Shown here one piece after another: positions 1 to 8,655 of a stretch of 64,000 bases of DNA. The notes under the pieces were generated by a model that made no database searches, was not told where the DNA came from, and saw nothing but the letters and a program-made list of their open reading frames with translations. The position numbers were made by a program, and so were the translations under genes. The stretch comes from Flavisphingomonas formosensis (GTDB lineage: Bacteria > Pseudomonadota > Alphaproteobacteria > Sphingomonadales > Sphingomonadaceae), in contig NZ_WRPK01000004.1 in assembly GCF_009755815.1 (NCBI RefSeq), positions 434,001 through 498,000 on the forward strand, written 5' to 3'. How positions within the stretch are numbered: position 1 is the first letter of the stretch; each line of letters starts with the position of its first letter.

Positions 1-100
1 GGGGAAAGGCTATGCGGCATGGCGGCGGGGCTATACACACAGCCGCCGCATCGGGCAAAAGCCCGCTCGCAGATGCCAAGGGAAGACCCAAGGGAAAACG

Positions 101-238
101 ATGTCGCGTACCAGCCTGATCCTGATCGTCCTTGCCGTGCTGATCGTGCTCGGCCTGGTCCTGCTCGCCAACACGAACACGGAAGTGCCGCAGACACGTG
201 TCGAAAAAGCCGTCTCGAATGAAGTCCTGGCGCACTAG
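101..238 (+). CDS. small single-pass membrane protein, 45 aa
   Basis: A short reading frame encodes 45 residues: a polar start (MSRTS), a long run of Leu, Ile and Val at about residues 6-23, then a charged tail ending in EVLAH. The purine-rich AGGGAAA just upstream of the ATG serves as a ribosome binding site. The pattern is that of a small inner-membrane protein with one segment and a short soluble tail. No enzyme motif is visible. A hairpin begins eight bases after the stop, which suggests a self-contained unit. Function unknown. Confidence 0.6.
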   Translation: MSRTSLILIVLAVLIVLGLVLLANTNTEVPQTRVEKAVSNEVLAH

Positions 239-246
239 CGGTCTGA

Positions 247-275
247 CCGGAACGGGTGCTTCGCATCCGTTTCGG
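247..275. terminator. hairpin after the 45-aa peptide gene
   Basis: Two 13-base arms, CCGGAACGGGTGC and GCATCCGTTTCGG, pair fully if two G-U pairs are allowed, around a three-base loop. It starts eight bases after the small gene's stop. There is no clear T-run after it, so it may be a repeat rather than a true intrinsic terminator. Confidence 0.45.
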
Positions 276-302
276 AAAATCGGACCACTCATCCATGGTT
301 TA

Positions 303-352
303 GTGGATCGGACCTCCGATAAAAGCGGACGCTTTTCTCGGATACGATCCAC
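303..352. repeat. 50-bp interrupted palindrome
   Basis: Outer arms GTGGATCG and CGATCCAC, middle arms TCCGA and TCGGA, and inner arms AAAAGC and GCTTTT around GGAC form a long cruciform-like element. It sits at the 5' end of the following long reading frame. It resembles dispersed REP-like palindromes, but its copy number in the genome cannot be judged from this window. Confidence 0.6.
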
Positions 353-2153
353 CAGAGCTTTCGGCGCGGCGCTCGTCGCCAGTGCCGCGGCGCTGGCCAT
401 CGGAATACCCGCCCAGGGGCAGGACCGCCCCGAATCGCTGCTGCCGCCCGGATTTGGCGACGCGCCGGCGTCTGCACCCGCGCCCTCCACGCCGCCGCCG
501 AGCAGCACGCCGATCGACAATGGCGCGCCCGTCATCGCGCTGCAGCCGCCTCCGCCGGACATAGCCGACAACGCGACGGAGGCGTTCGGCAACGATGCGT
601 TGGGCAACAGCGCCGTCCAGCAGGTCTACGAGCTTCCCGACTATGCGCGCCGCTCGCTCGCGCAGGTGGGCGCGATGGACGTCTCGAACGGCGGCTTCGG
701 CGCGGACGCCTATGGCAACAGCAGCGGCGCGCTGATCGACGGGCTGATGCGGCGGCTGGATGCGCCGATCGCGTCGCGCTGGCTGTCGATCCAGCTGCGC
801 CGAGCCTTGCTCTCCAACGTGCCGGCACCGCGCGGCGTGGCCCCCGCGGACTGGGTGGCCGAGCGCGCCTGGCTGCTGCTGCGCATGGGCGAGGCGGATG
901 CCGCGCGCCTGCTGGTGCAGGGCGTCGACGTCGATCGCTATTCGCCGAAGATGTATGCGGTCGCGGTGCAGAGCGCGCTGGCGACGTCCGATCCGGCCGG
1001 CTTCTGCCCGATCGCGGACGCGGTCGAATCGATCGACGGCCAGCCGGCCTGGCCGCTGGCGCGCGCGATCTGCGCGGGGCTCTCGGGCGAGGCGGCGACT
1101 TCCTCGGCGATCATCGATCGCACCCGGCTCAACAACAGCCGCGACATCGACATGCTGCTCGCCCAGAAGGTGGCGGGCGCGGGATCGAACGGCCGCCGCG
1201 CGATCAACATCGAGTGGGATTCGGTCGATGCGCTGACCCCCTGGCGCTTCGGCCTTGCCAATGCCGTCGCCGTGCAGGTGCCGGATCGGCTCTACGCGAC
1301 CGTCGGGCCGGAATATCAGGCCTGGCTGGCCCGCACGCCCATGGTGCCGCCCGAGCAGCGCATGAACGCCGCGCGCATCGCGGCGGCGCTGGGCGTCTTC
1401 TCCAACGCGTCGCTCGTCGATCTCTACAGCCAGGTTGCCGACAAGACCGATCCCTATGCGATCGACCAGTCGCCCGCGGGCTATCTGCGCGCCGCCTATG
1501 TGGCCGACGATCAAGGCGGGCGCATGTCGGCGATGCGTACGCTGTGGAAGGATCCGAAGAGTCCGCGCGACCTTTACGGCAGCATGATACTGACCGCGCG
1601 CGCCGCGGCCCGGATCGCGCCTTCGGAGGATCGGGCGGGCGATGCCGCGGCGCTGATCGCCTCGATGATGTCGGCCGGGCTGGACCTGCCGGCGGCACGC
1701 TGGGCGGCACTGGTCGCGCGCATGGACGAAGCCAAGGCGGACCCGGCGTGGTCGCTGCTCGCGGTCGGCGCGCCGGGCCGGGTGGTGGACACCGGCTATG
1801 CGCGCATCGCAGCCTATGCCAAGCGCGCCGGTGATGACGGAGCGCTGCGTTCGCGCATGCTCTTCGCCGCGCTGGCGGGGCTCGGCCGGATTTCCGGGCC
1901 GGACGCGGAGCGGCTGGCGCAGGAGCTCGGCGTGCCGGTGGGCCAGCAGAACAGCTGGACGCGGCTGCTCGACAAGGCGGTCGCGCAGCGCCAGCCGGGC
2001 ACGGTCGTGCTGCTGGCCGCGATCGGCATGCAGACCACCGATTGGCGCGGCGTGCCGCCGGCCTTCCTGTTCCACATCATCTCGGCGCTGCGCCAGACGG
2101 GGCAGGGCGCGGTGGCGCGGATGATCGCGGCCGAGGCGGTGACCCGGCTGTGA
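303..2153 (+). CDS. Ala-rich exported protein of unknown function
   Basis: This is a long protein (616 aa from this start) rich in Ala, Asp and Arg, with no domain I recognise. Near the N-terminus is a signal-peptide-like stretch (FGAALVASAAALAIGIPAQGQ region), then a Pro-rich linker, then a helical body that could be repeat-like. The start is uncertain. The frame is open back to GTG at 198 and ATG at 219, but hairpins fill 247-352, so I used the GTG at 303 inside the palindrome. It ends in a GTGA overlap with xerD, so the two are probably co-translated. The coding frame is supported by strong third-position GC, but the role is unknown. Confidence 0.7.
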   Translation: MDRTSDKSGRFSRIRSTRAFGAALVASAAALAIGIPAQGQDRPESLLPPGFGDAPASAPAPSTPPPSSTPIDNGAPVIALQPPPPDIADNATEAFGNDALGNSAVQQVYELPDYARRSLAQVGAMDVSNGGFGADAYGNSSGALIDGLMRRLDAPIASRWLSIQLRRALLSNVPAPRGVAPADWVAERAWLLLRMGEADAARLLVQGVDVDRYSPKMYAVAVQSALATSDPAGFCPIADAVESIDGQPAWPLARAICAGLSGEAATSSAIIDRTRLNNSRDIDMLLAQKVAGAGSNGRRAINIEWDSVDALTPWRFGLANAVAVQVPDRLYATVGPEYQAWLARTPMVPPEQRMNAARIAAALGVFSNASLVDLYSQVADKTDPYAIDQSPAGYLRAAYVADDQGGRMSAMRTLWKDPKSPRDLYGSMILTARAAARIAPSEDRAGDAAALIASMMSAGLDLPAARWAALVARMDEAKADPAWSLLAVGAPGRVVDTGYARIAAYAKRAGDDGALRSRMLFAALAGLGRISGPDAERLAQELGVPVGQQNSWTRLLDKAVAQRQPGTVVLLAAIGMQTTDWRGVPPAFLFHIISALRQTGQGAVARMIAAEAVTRL

Positions 2154-3058
2154 TCGCGGCGGGCGACGATGCTCGGCTGATCGATCGCTTCCTGGAAATG
2201 CTGGCGGCCGAGGCGGGCGCGGCGCGCAACACGCTGATGGCCTACCGGTCCGATTTGCGCGGCGCGTCGGAGCAGCTGGATGGCGGACTGGTCTCCGCGA
2301 CGCCCGAGGCGCTGTCGACGCTGGGCGAGGCATGGGCCGACCTCGCCCGCACGACCGTAGCGCGCAAGTCGGCGGCGTTGCGCCGTTTCTTCGCCTTCCT
2401 GGCGGACGAGGGGCATCGAGCGGACGATCCGGGTCATGTGCTGCCCAAGCCATCGGCGGCGCGCAGCCTGCCCAAGACTCTCGACCATGGCCAGGTGGAC
2501 AGCCTGTTCGCGGAGATGGAGCGACGCCGCGCACTAGATCCGGAACGGCCCGAAACGCTGCGCCTCACGGCCTTTCTCGAGTTGCTCTACGGTTCCGGCC
2601 TGCGTGCGACGGAGCTGGTTTCGCTGCCCCGCAACGCGATCCGCGGCGATGCGCCCTTTCTCATATTGCGCGGCAAGGGCGGCCGCGAACGGCTGGTGCC
2701 GATTTCCGACCGGGCGCGGGCGGCGGTCGCCGCATGGGCGCGCACCCTGCCGCCCTCGGGCGCCTATCTCTTCCCGTCGGGCAAGGGCCATATTTCGCGC
2801 ATCCGCCTCTACCAGCTGCTCAGCGCGCTCGGTGCCGATGCGGGGATCCCGCCCGGGAAATTGAGCCCGCATGTGCTGCGCCACGCCTTCGCCACCCATT
2901 TGCTGGAGGGCGGCGCGGACCTGCGCGCGCTGCAGATGCTGCTCGGCCATGCCGACATCGCGACGACCCAGATCTATACCCATGTCGACTCGCGCCGGCT
3001 GGTTGAGCTGGTCAACGCACGCCATCCGCTCGTTGACGCGGGGCGGAGCCGGCCTTAG
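2150..3058 (+). CDS. xerD: site-specific tyrosine recombinase XerD
   Basis: This is a Xer recombinase that resolves chromosome dimers at dif with its partner XerC and the translocase FtsK. The 302-residue length is standard. The N-terminal SAM-like core-binding domain covers about residues 5-95 and the catalytic domain about 110-295. The full active site is visible: Arg152 (GLRATEL), Lys176 (RGKGGRERLVP), His241 and Arg244 (HVLRHAFATH), His267 (LGHADIATTQ) and the nucleophile Tyr276 (IYTHV). The GTG start overlaps the upstream stop, and accA follows 12 bases later. I recall xerD beside accA in other alphaproteobacteria, which favours XerD over XerC. Confidence 0.9.
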   Translation: MIAAGDDARLIDRFLEMLAAEAGAARNTLMAYRSDLRGASEQLDGGLVSATPEALSTLGEAWADLARTTVARKSAALRRFFAFLADEGHRADDPGHVLPKPSAARSLPKTLDHGQVDSLFAEMERRRALDPERPETLRLTAFLELLYGSGLRATELVSLPRNAIRGDAPFLILRGKGGRERLVPISDRARAAVAAWARTLPPSGAYLFPSGKGHISRIRLYQLLSALGADAGIPPGKLSPHVLRHAFATHLLEGGADLRALQMLLGHADIATTQIYTHVDSRRLVELVNARHPLVDAGRSRP

Positions 3059-3070
3059 TCCCGCGCGACG

Positions 3071-4012
3071 ATGGTCAGTCTCCTCGATTTCGAAAAGCCG
3101 CTCGCCGAGCTCCAGTCGCGCATCGCCGAACTGCGCGAGACGGCCGACAATGGCTCGATCGACATCGCCTCGGAAGTCGCAAAGCTGCAGGCGAAGTCGG
3201 ACAAGCTGTTGCGCGAGACCTATGCCAAGCTGACGCCCTGGCAGAAGACGCAGGTCGCCCGCCATCCGGAGCGGCCGCACTTCAAACATTATGTCGCCCA
3301 GATGATCGAGGAATTCGTGCCGCTGGCGGGCGACCGCGCCTTTGCGGACGATCTTGCGATCATCGGCGGCCTCGGCCGGCTGGGCGGCCGGCGGGTGATG
3401 GTGATCGGCCATGAGAAGGGCGACGACACCGCGAGCCGCCTTAAGCATAATTTCGGCATGGCCAAGCCCGAAGGCTATCGCAAGGCGATCCGCCTGATGA
3501 AGCTGGCCGATCGCTTCGGCCTGCCGGTGGTGACGCTGGTCGACACCAGCGGCGCTTTCCCGGGCATTCAGGCCGAGGAGCGCGGCCAGGCCGAGGCGAT
3601 CGCGCGTTCGACCGAAGCCTGCCTGGAGCTCGGCGTACCACTGGTCGCAGCGGTGGTTGGCGAGGGCGGTTCGGGCGGCGCGGTGGCGCTGGCGGCGGCC
3701 AATCGCGTGCTGATGTTCGAACATGCTGTCTATTCTGTCATCTCGCCCGAAGGTTGCGCTTCGATCCTGTGGCGTACATCCGAAAAGGCTGCCGACGCCG
3801 CCGAGGCGATGAAGGTGACCGCGGCGGATCTCCAGAAGCTGGGCGTGGTCGATCGAATCGTCGAGGAACCGCTGGGCGGAGCCCATCGTGCGCCGACCGC
3901 GGCGATCGACAGCCTGGCCAAGGCGCTGGGCGAGGAGATTGATTCTTTCTCCGGCCAGACCCCCGACCAGATCCGCGCAAGCCGCCGGGACAAATATCTC
4001 GCCATCGGTTGA
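3071..4012 (+). CDS. accA: acetyl-CoA carboxylase carboxyltransferase subunit alpha
   Basis: AccA and AccD together form the carboxyltransferase that moves the carboxyl group from biotin-BCCP to acetyl-CoA, giving malonyl-CoA for fatty acid synthesis in the cytoplasm. The 313-residue length fits the family (about 315-320). Recognisable family stretches include the N-terminal [15 protein letters not shown], the central [20 protein letters not shown] and the Gly-rich [17 protein letters not shown], then [14 protein letters not shown]. It follows xerD closely on the same strand, probably in one transcript. Nothing is missing or odd. Confidence 0.97.
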   Translation: MVSLLDFEKPLAELQSRIAELRETADNGSIDIASEVAKLQAKSDKLLRETYAKLTPWQKTQVARHPERPHFKHYVAQMIEEFVPLAGDRAFADDLAIIGGLGRLGGRRVMVIGHEKGDDTASRLKHNFGMAKPEGYRKAIRLMKLADRFGLPVVTLVDTSGAFPGIQAEERGQAEAIARSTEACLELGVPLVAAVVGEGGSGGAVALAAANRVLMFEHAVYSVISPEGCASILWRTSEKAADAAEAMKVTAADLQKLGVVDRIVEEPLGGAHRAPTAAIDSLAKALGEEIDSFSGQTPDQIRASRRDKYLAIG

Positions 4013-4061
4013 GCGTGAATTCGGGTTCACCATGCCGCATCTGCGAAATCTCCTCTTGACA

Positions 4062-4076
4062 TGATATAATATAACA
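4062..4076. promoter_or_regulatory. predicted Zur (zinc uptake regulator) operator
   Basis: TGATATAATATAACA is a palindrome around a central base and differs at one position from the enterobacterial Zur core TGTTATAWTATAACA. It lies 100 bp before the start of a ZnuD-like receptor gene and overlaps promoter-like elements (TTGACA at 4056-4061, TATAAT at 4065-4070). Known biology: zinc-loaded Zur binds such sites and represses zinc uptake genes. That it works here is inference. Confidence 0.7.
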
Positions 4077-4176
4077 ATCACGACGCCCGGAAACCGAGTC
4101 CAAATCCTTGTCGATCGCGACGTGCGAACCTTCGGGCGAATTCGTCCGATTTCCCGTCGCCTTGGGGAGTTTCCGA

Positions 4177-6264
4177 ATGTCATTTGCGCGTCGCCTGTCC
4201 GTCCTGTTGCTCGCCGGGGTGGCTTCAGCGCCCCAGATGGCATTTGCGGAGGAGGCTCCCGACCAGGGAAATGCTGCGTCGCGTCATAACGATACGCCTC
4301 AAGACATAGTGGTGACGGCGCTATCGCGCGGGCGCTCGGACGTGTTGTCCGGCGTGTCTGTGCTCAGCGCTGAAAATCTTGCCGAGGCAAAACGCGCGAC
4401 GATCGGCGATACGCTTGCGCACACGCCGGGCGTCAGCTCCTCGTCTTTCGGCCCCTCCGCGGCGAGGCCGGTGCTGCGCGGCCTGCAGGGCGATCGGGTG
4501 CGGCTGCTGACCGATGGCATCGGCGCGTTCGATGCGTCCGGCACCAGCGTCGATCATGCCGTGGCGATCAATACGCTGACTGCCGAGCGGATCGAGGTGG
4601 TGCGCGGGCCTTCGGCGCTGCTCTACGGATCGGGCGCGATCGGCGGCGTCGTCAACGTGATCGACTCGCGTATCCCGACCCATGTGCCGAACGAGCCCGT
4701 GCATGCGGAGGTCGACGCCAATTATGGCAGCGCCGCCAAGGAACGGAATATCGCCGGGACGATCGACGTGCCGCTCGGCGGCGGCTTCGTGGCCCATGCC
4801 GACGGGAGCTGGTTGAAGACCGACGATCTCGAGACCGGCGGTTATATTCTTTCCAAGGCGCTGCGTGCGGAGGCGGCGGCCTCGCCCGACGCCGGCATCC
4901 GCGCGCTGGCCGATCTCAAGGGCAAGCTGCCCAACACCGCCTCCAAGACATGGAATGTCGCCGGTGGCCTCGCTTATATCGGATCAGGGGGCAATATCGG
5001 CTTCTCGGTCTCGCACCTCGACAATTTCTATGGCGTGCCGATCCGCTATTCGCTGGATCCCAACGCCGAGGCGGAGGCGCCGCGCATCTCGATGCGGCAG
5101 ACCCGATTGGACCTGCGGGCGCAGGTGAATACCGGCGGCGGCTTCCTCGACAAGATAACGCTGCGGGCAGGTTATGGCGATTATCGCCATGACGAGCTGG
5201 AGCAGGACGGCTCGATCGGCACCAGCTTCTACAACAAGGGCATGGAAGGCCGGCTGGAGTTCGTGCAGTCGCATCATGGCGCATGGAGCGGCGCCTTTGG
5301 CGTGCAAGCGGTCAACCGCGATTTCCGCGTCGTCGGCGACGAGAAGTTCCTGCCGCCCTCGCATACCGAGCAGGAAGGCTTCTTCACCGTCCAGCAGTTC
5401 GATTTCGGCAAGGTGAAGGCCGAGGCAGGCGCGCGCTACGAGCTGACCAACGCGCAGGCGACCGCGGATCCGGTGATCGGCAATCCCAATCTCAGCCGCA
5501 CCTTCAATTCCTTCTCCGCATCCGCGGGAGCGAGCGTCGGGCTGGTCGGTACGTGGCGGGTGGGCGTGAACCTCACCCATACCGAGCGCGCGCCGACGGT
5601 CGAGGAGCTGTTCGCCAACGGTCCGCACGGAGGCACCGAAGCGTTTGAAATCGGGCTGCCCAATGCGAAGCTGGAGAAGAGCAATGGCGCCGAGCTGACG
5701 CTGCGTGGCCAGGGCAGCCGCTACAGCCTTGATGTTTCTCTCTATTATAACCGCTTCAGCAACTTCCTCTATCAGCTGCCGACCGGCGCGATCGAGGAGG
5801 ATCTGCCCGTCTATGCGATGGCCCAGAACAAGGCGACGCTTTACGGCTTCGAGGCGCAGGGCACGCTGACCCTGGCGGAGCTGACCAATGCAAAGATCGT
5901 CGCGGACGCGATGGCGGACTATACCCGCGCGACGGTGCGCGACTATGGCCCAGCACCGCTGATCCCGCCGCTGCGCGTGCTCGGCGGCATCGAATATCAG
6001 TCCGATCCGATCGATGGGCGGATCGAGGTGGAGCATGTGTGGGATCAGCACCGCACCGCGCCGCTGGAGACCAGCACGCCGGGCTATACGATGGTCAACG
6101 CCTCGATCGCCTGGCGGCCGATGGGCAAGGACGGTGCCGTCACGTTGCGCCTGATGGGCAACAACCTGCTGGACGTCGATGCGCGGCGTCATGCCTCGCT
6201 GCTCAAGGATTATGCGCCGCTGGCCGGGCGGGACATAAGGGTAGGGGCGACGTTCCGGATTTAA
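4177..6264 (+). CDS. TonB-dependent outer-membrane receptor, ZnuD-like (zinc uptake)
   Basis: This 695-residue receptor should import a metal, probably zinc, across the outer membrane using TonB energy. It has a signal peptide (MSFARRLSVLLLAGV to MAFA), a TonB-box-like DIVVTAL, a plug domain with RPVLRGLQGDRVRLLTDG and VRGPSALLYGSGAIGGVVNV, and a beta-barrel ending in an aromatic residue pattern (GATFRI). I chose the ATG at 4177, which has GGGGAG upstream and opens the signal peptide; an in-frame start at 4108 would add 23 unneeded residues. Barrel features such as FVQSHHGAWSGAFG fit the ZnuD group. The Zur-box upstream supports zinc, but copper or another ligand is possible. Confidence 0.85.
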   Translation: MSFARRLSVLLLAGVASAPQMAFAEEAPDQGNAASRHNDTPQDIVVTALSRGRSDVLSGVSVLSAENLAEAKRATIGDTLAHTPGVSSSSFGPSAARPVLRGLQGDRVRLLTDGIGAFDASGTSVDHAVAINTLTAERIEVVRGPSALLYGSGAIGGVVNVIDSRIPTHVPNEPVHAEVDANYGSAAKERNIAGTIDVPLGGGFVAHADGSWLKTDDLETGGYILSKALRAEAAASPDAGIRALADLKGKLPNTASKTWNVAGGLAYIGSGGNIGFSVSHLDNFYGVPIRYSLDPNAEAEAPRISMRQTRLDLRAQVNTGGGFLDKITLRAGYGDYRHDELEQDGSIGTSFYNKGMEGRLEFVQSHHGAWSGAFGVQAVNRDFRVVGDEKFLPPSHTEQEGFFTVQQFDFGKVKAEAGARYELTNAQATADPVIGNPNLSRTFNSFSASAGASVGLVGTWRVGVNLTHTERAPTVEELFANGPHGGTEAFEIGLPNAKLEKSNGAELTLRGQGSRYSLDVSLYYNRFSNFLYQLPTGAIEEDLPVYAMAQNKATLYGFEAQGTLTLAELTNAKIVADAMADYTRATVRDYGPAPLIPPLRVLGGIEYQSDPIDGRIEVEHVWDQHRTAPLETSTPGYTMVNASIAWRPMGKDGAVTLRLMGNNLLDVDARRHASLLKDYAPLAGRDIRVGATFRI

Positions 6265-6310
6265 GGCGCGGCGGGCGCCAATCTCGATCGAAGCCGGAGT
6301 GCCGCGCGCT

Positions 6311-6421
6311 CCGTTCGCCCTGAGCGAAGTCGAGGGGCCAAGCCGAGCGGAGCCGGGCGGCGACCGCGCAGTTCTCGGCTACGCTCGAACGAGTCCCTCG
6401 ACTTCGCTCGGGACGAACGGG
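6311..6421. repeat. inverted repeat with CTTCGCTC-type arms
   Basis: The left arm CCGTTCGCCCTGAGCGAAGT and the right arm around GACTTCGCTCGGGACGAACG are near-complementary and lie about 55 bases apart. Both contain the core of a dispersed palindrome that I recall as common in sphingomonad genomes (CCCTCGACTTCGCTC). Probably a non-coding REP-like element. Confidence 0.65.
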
Positions 6422-6462
6422 GTGGGGTCGATAGCCTGCGTCGGCCGCTCCAGCCTTTTGTT

Positions 6463-6516
6463 TGAACGCGATTTTCCGAGTCAGCAGATGATTCCTTCTG
6501 CTTGGAAAGCGCTCTA
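6463..6516. repeat. imperfect palindrome before trxB
   Basis: Nested arms TTTCC/GGAAA and AGCAGA/TCTGCT surround TGATTCCT, with outer GAACGCG opposite GCGCTC. The arrangement is like the palindrome at 303-352. It may be a REP-like element that provides a transcript end or an mRNA stem-loop in the trxB leader. Confidence 0.5.
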
Positions 6517-6621
6517 AACTTGGCCTGTTGCGGACTGCAAAATCTCTTTCTGTTGCCCGCCTATGCCCGAATCCCTATCTCTCGCCCCGATACGGATTCA
6601 CCGAGAGAGACGCTGCCGATC

Positions 6622-7587
6622 ATGACTGCAACCCATTCCACCCGCATGCTGATCCTGGGCTCCGGGCCCGCGGGCCTGTCCGCCGCCATCTATGGCGCGC
6701 GGGCCGGCATGGCGCCGATCGTCGTGCAGGGGCTGCAGCCGGGCGGGCAACTGACGATCACCACCGACGTCGAAAATTATCCCGGTTTCAAGGACGTGAT
6801 CCAAGGTCCCTGGCTGATGGAGCAGATGCAGGCGCAGGCCGAGCATGTCGGCGCGCAGATGATGTGGGACACGATCGTCGACGTCGACCTGACCCAGCGC
6901 CCCTTCCGCCTGACAGGCGATGGCGGCACCATCTACACGGGCGACGTGCTGGTGATCGCGACCGGCGCACAGGCCAAGTGGCTCGGCATTCCGGGCGAGC
7001 AGGAACTGGGCGGCAAGGGCGTGTCGGCCTGCGCCACCTGCGACGGCTTCTTCTACCGCGGCAAGAAGGTGGCGGTGATCGGCGGCGGCAATACCGCGGT
7101 CGAGGAAGCGCTGTACATGACCAACCACAGCCATGACGTGACGCTGATCCATCGCCGCGACTCGCTGCGCGCCGAGAAGATCCTGCAGGATCGCCTGTTC
7201 GCCAATCCGCGCATCAAGGTGTTGTGGAACAAGCGCGTCGACCGTTTCGTCGGCGGCGGCGATCCTGAAGGGCTCGTCGGCCTCGACCTGGTCGACACCG
7301 TCACCGGGGAGGCAAGCCGGTTCGACGCCGAGGGCGGCTTCGTCGCGATCGGCCATCACCCGGCGACCGAGATCTTCAAGGGCCATCTCGACCTCGACGA
7401 GGACGGCTATATCAAGGTTGAGACGGGAGGCACCCACACCAGCGTGCCCGGCGTGTTCGCCTGCGGCGACGTGATGGACAAAATCTATCGCCAGGCGGTC
7501 ACCGCTGCCGGCACAGGCTGCATGGCGGCACTGGATGCCGAGCGTTTCCTTGCGGAAGCGGATTTCGAAGAGAAGGTTGCGGCATAG
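6622..7587 (+). CDS. trxB: thioredoxin-disulfide reductase
   Basis: TrxB uses NADPH and FAD to reduce thioredoxin, which supplies ribonucleotide reductase and repairs disulfides in the cytoplasm. The 321-residue protein shows the FAD-binding GSGPAGLSAAIYGARAG near the N-terminus, the redox pair Cys137-Ala-Thr-Cys140 (ACATCDGFFY), the NADPH-binding VIGGGNTAVEEALY and the C-terminal FAD motif GVFACGDVMD. The ATG at 6622 has GAGAGA upstream and starts directly before the FAD domain; the open frame back to 6502 crosses a repeat and is not needed. Confidence 0.96.
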   Translation: MTATHSTRMLILGSGPAGLSAAIYGARAGMAPIVVQGLQPGGQLTITTDVENYPGFKDVIQGPWLMEQMQAQAEHVGAQMMWDTIVDVDLTQRPFRLTGDGGTIYTGDVLVIATGAQAKWLGIPGEQELGGKGVSACATCDGFFYRGKKVAVIGGGNTAVEEALYMTNHSHDVTLIHRRDSLRAEKILQDRLFANPRIKVLWNKRVDRFVGGGDPEGLVGLDLVDTVTGEASRFDAEGGFVAIGHHPATEIFKGHLDLDEDGYIKVETGGTHTSVPGVFACGDVMDKIYRQAVTAAGTGCMAALDAERFLAEADFEEKVAA

Positions 7588-7590
7588 CCT

Positions 7591-7862
7591 ATTCCTCCTC
7601 CCCCTGCGGGGCAGGGCAATCGCATATGGCGAAATCGCTGCATGCGGGCCTCCTCATCCTCCCCAGCTCTGCTGGGGAGGGGGATCAGCCGAAGGCTGGT
7701 GGAGGGGAAATACCGTGCATTTGCAAAGTGCGAGCCGTTAGCCGGCCGCGCATTTCCCCTCCACCGCGCTGCGCGCGGTCCCCCTCCCCATCTGCGATGG
7801 GGAGGATGAAGAACTCTGCCGTTCATATGCGATAGCCCTGCCCTGCGGGGGAGGATTGGGGG
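7591..7862. repeat. nested inverted repeats between convergent genes
   Basis: The whole spacer between trxB and the convergent hydrolase gene is built of inverted repeats. The outer arms (about 7595-7627 and 7824-7857) share the CCCTGC, AGGGC and CGCATATG blocks. The inner arms (about 7652-7712 and 7753-7808) share CATCCTCCCCA, GGGGGA and CCCCTCCAC blocks. Transcribed from either side it could fold into a long hairpin. It looks like one dispersed element inserted in another, and may serve as a two-way terminator. Confidence 0.7.
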
Positions 7863-7863
7863 G

Positions 7864-8655
7864 TCAGCGGCGTGCCAGGGCTTCCATGACCGCGCCATAG
7901 AGTCGCTCCGCATCCTCGACGCGTGCGAAGCTGTGCGAGCGGCTGGGGACGCGGAAGACGTGGGCGTGGCCGCGCGGGCGATCGAAGAGCGACGTCTTCC
8001 AGGCATCTTCGAAGGCGATGGCCGTGGCGTCGCCCTCTGCGAGGACGATGGTGAGTGGCGCGTTGCTGACGCCGAGCGCCTTGGCCACCGCTAGCCCGAG
8101 TTCGGTGATGCCGGCGGTACTCGCGCGGCGGACGCCCTTGAGGATCTGCCTGAAATCGACCTGCAAGGTCAGGAGCCGTTTCCAGCCTTCGATGCTGAGC
8201 AGCTTGTCGCGATAGCGGCGCCGGATCGCCGCGGGCGGCGGCATGTCGCCGGCCGGCTCTACCACCCAGGGATTGGCGAGGATGAGCGCATCGATGCCGA
8301 CGGCGCGATGGTTCAGCGCCAGCGTGGTCGCGGCATCGCAATTGCCGAAGGCGACCAGCCGTTCGAGATGCGGGCAGTGCGTGCGGAAAGCGGCGACGGC
8401 GGCCGCCAGGTCCGGCAGGCTCCCGGCAAAGCCCGGATCGTCGCCCTCGCTGTCCCCCACGCCGCGCCGGTCATAGCGGAAGACGGGGAGGCCGCGCGCC
8501 GCGATGCGGCGGGCGAGGGCGGCCATGCCGCCATGCGCGCCGGAGCGTATCTCACTGCCGCCGGAGACGATCAGCAGGCCGGTGGCGGCGCGCCCTTCGT
8601 CGAGCGTGCCGACCAGGGTCTGCCCCTCGCAGGCGAAGCGGATCAGGCTGCCCAT
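7864..8655 (-). CDS. exosortase A system-associated hydrolase 1
   Basis: A 263-residue alpha/beta hydrolase of the type that accompanies XrtA loci (the TIGR03100 group). Visible parts are IVSGGSEIRSGAHGG near the N-terminus, YDRRGVGDSEG, a nucleophile-elbow position VAFGNCDAAT and a late SRSHSF, which would supply the His. The elbow reads GNCDA rather than GxSxG, suggesting a Cys or altered nucleophile. It overlaps hydrolase 2 by 13 bases, so the two are translationally coupled. Its biochemical job is unknown; it may act on a thioester carried by the nearby acyl carrier protein. Confidence 0.88.
   Translation of the reverse strand: MGSLIRFACEGQTLVGTLDEGRAATGLLIVSGGSEIRSGAHGGMAALARRIAARGLPVFRYDRRGVGDSEGDDPGFAGSLPDLAAAVAAFRTHCPHLERLVAFGNCDAATTLALNHRAVGIDALILANPWVVEPAGDMPPPAAIRRRYRDKLLSIEGWKRLLTLQVDFRQILKGVRRASTAGITELGLAVAKALGVSNAPLTIVLAEGDATAIAFEDAWKTSLFDRPRGHAHVFRVPSRSHSFARVEDAERLYGAVMEALARR

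Larger units (their letters stand above)
6265..6621. other. gene-free spacer before trxB
   Basis: Between the receptor stop and the trxB start there is no convincing gene. The space holds two palindromic repeat elements (6311-6421 and 6463-6516). The last 100 bases before trxB probably carry its promoter, but I could not pick out a clear one. Confidence 0.6.

Noticed and set aside
300-2534. Long minus-strand open frame opposite the exported-protein and xerD genes
   Set aside because: Arg/His-rich shadow of high-GC coding DNA, without motifs or a ribosome binding site.
2534-4243. Long minus-strand frame opposite accA and xerD
   Set aside because: Antisense shadow; the plus strand encodes clear XerD and AccA.
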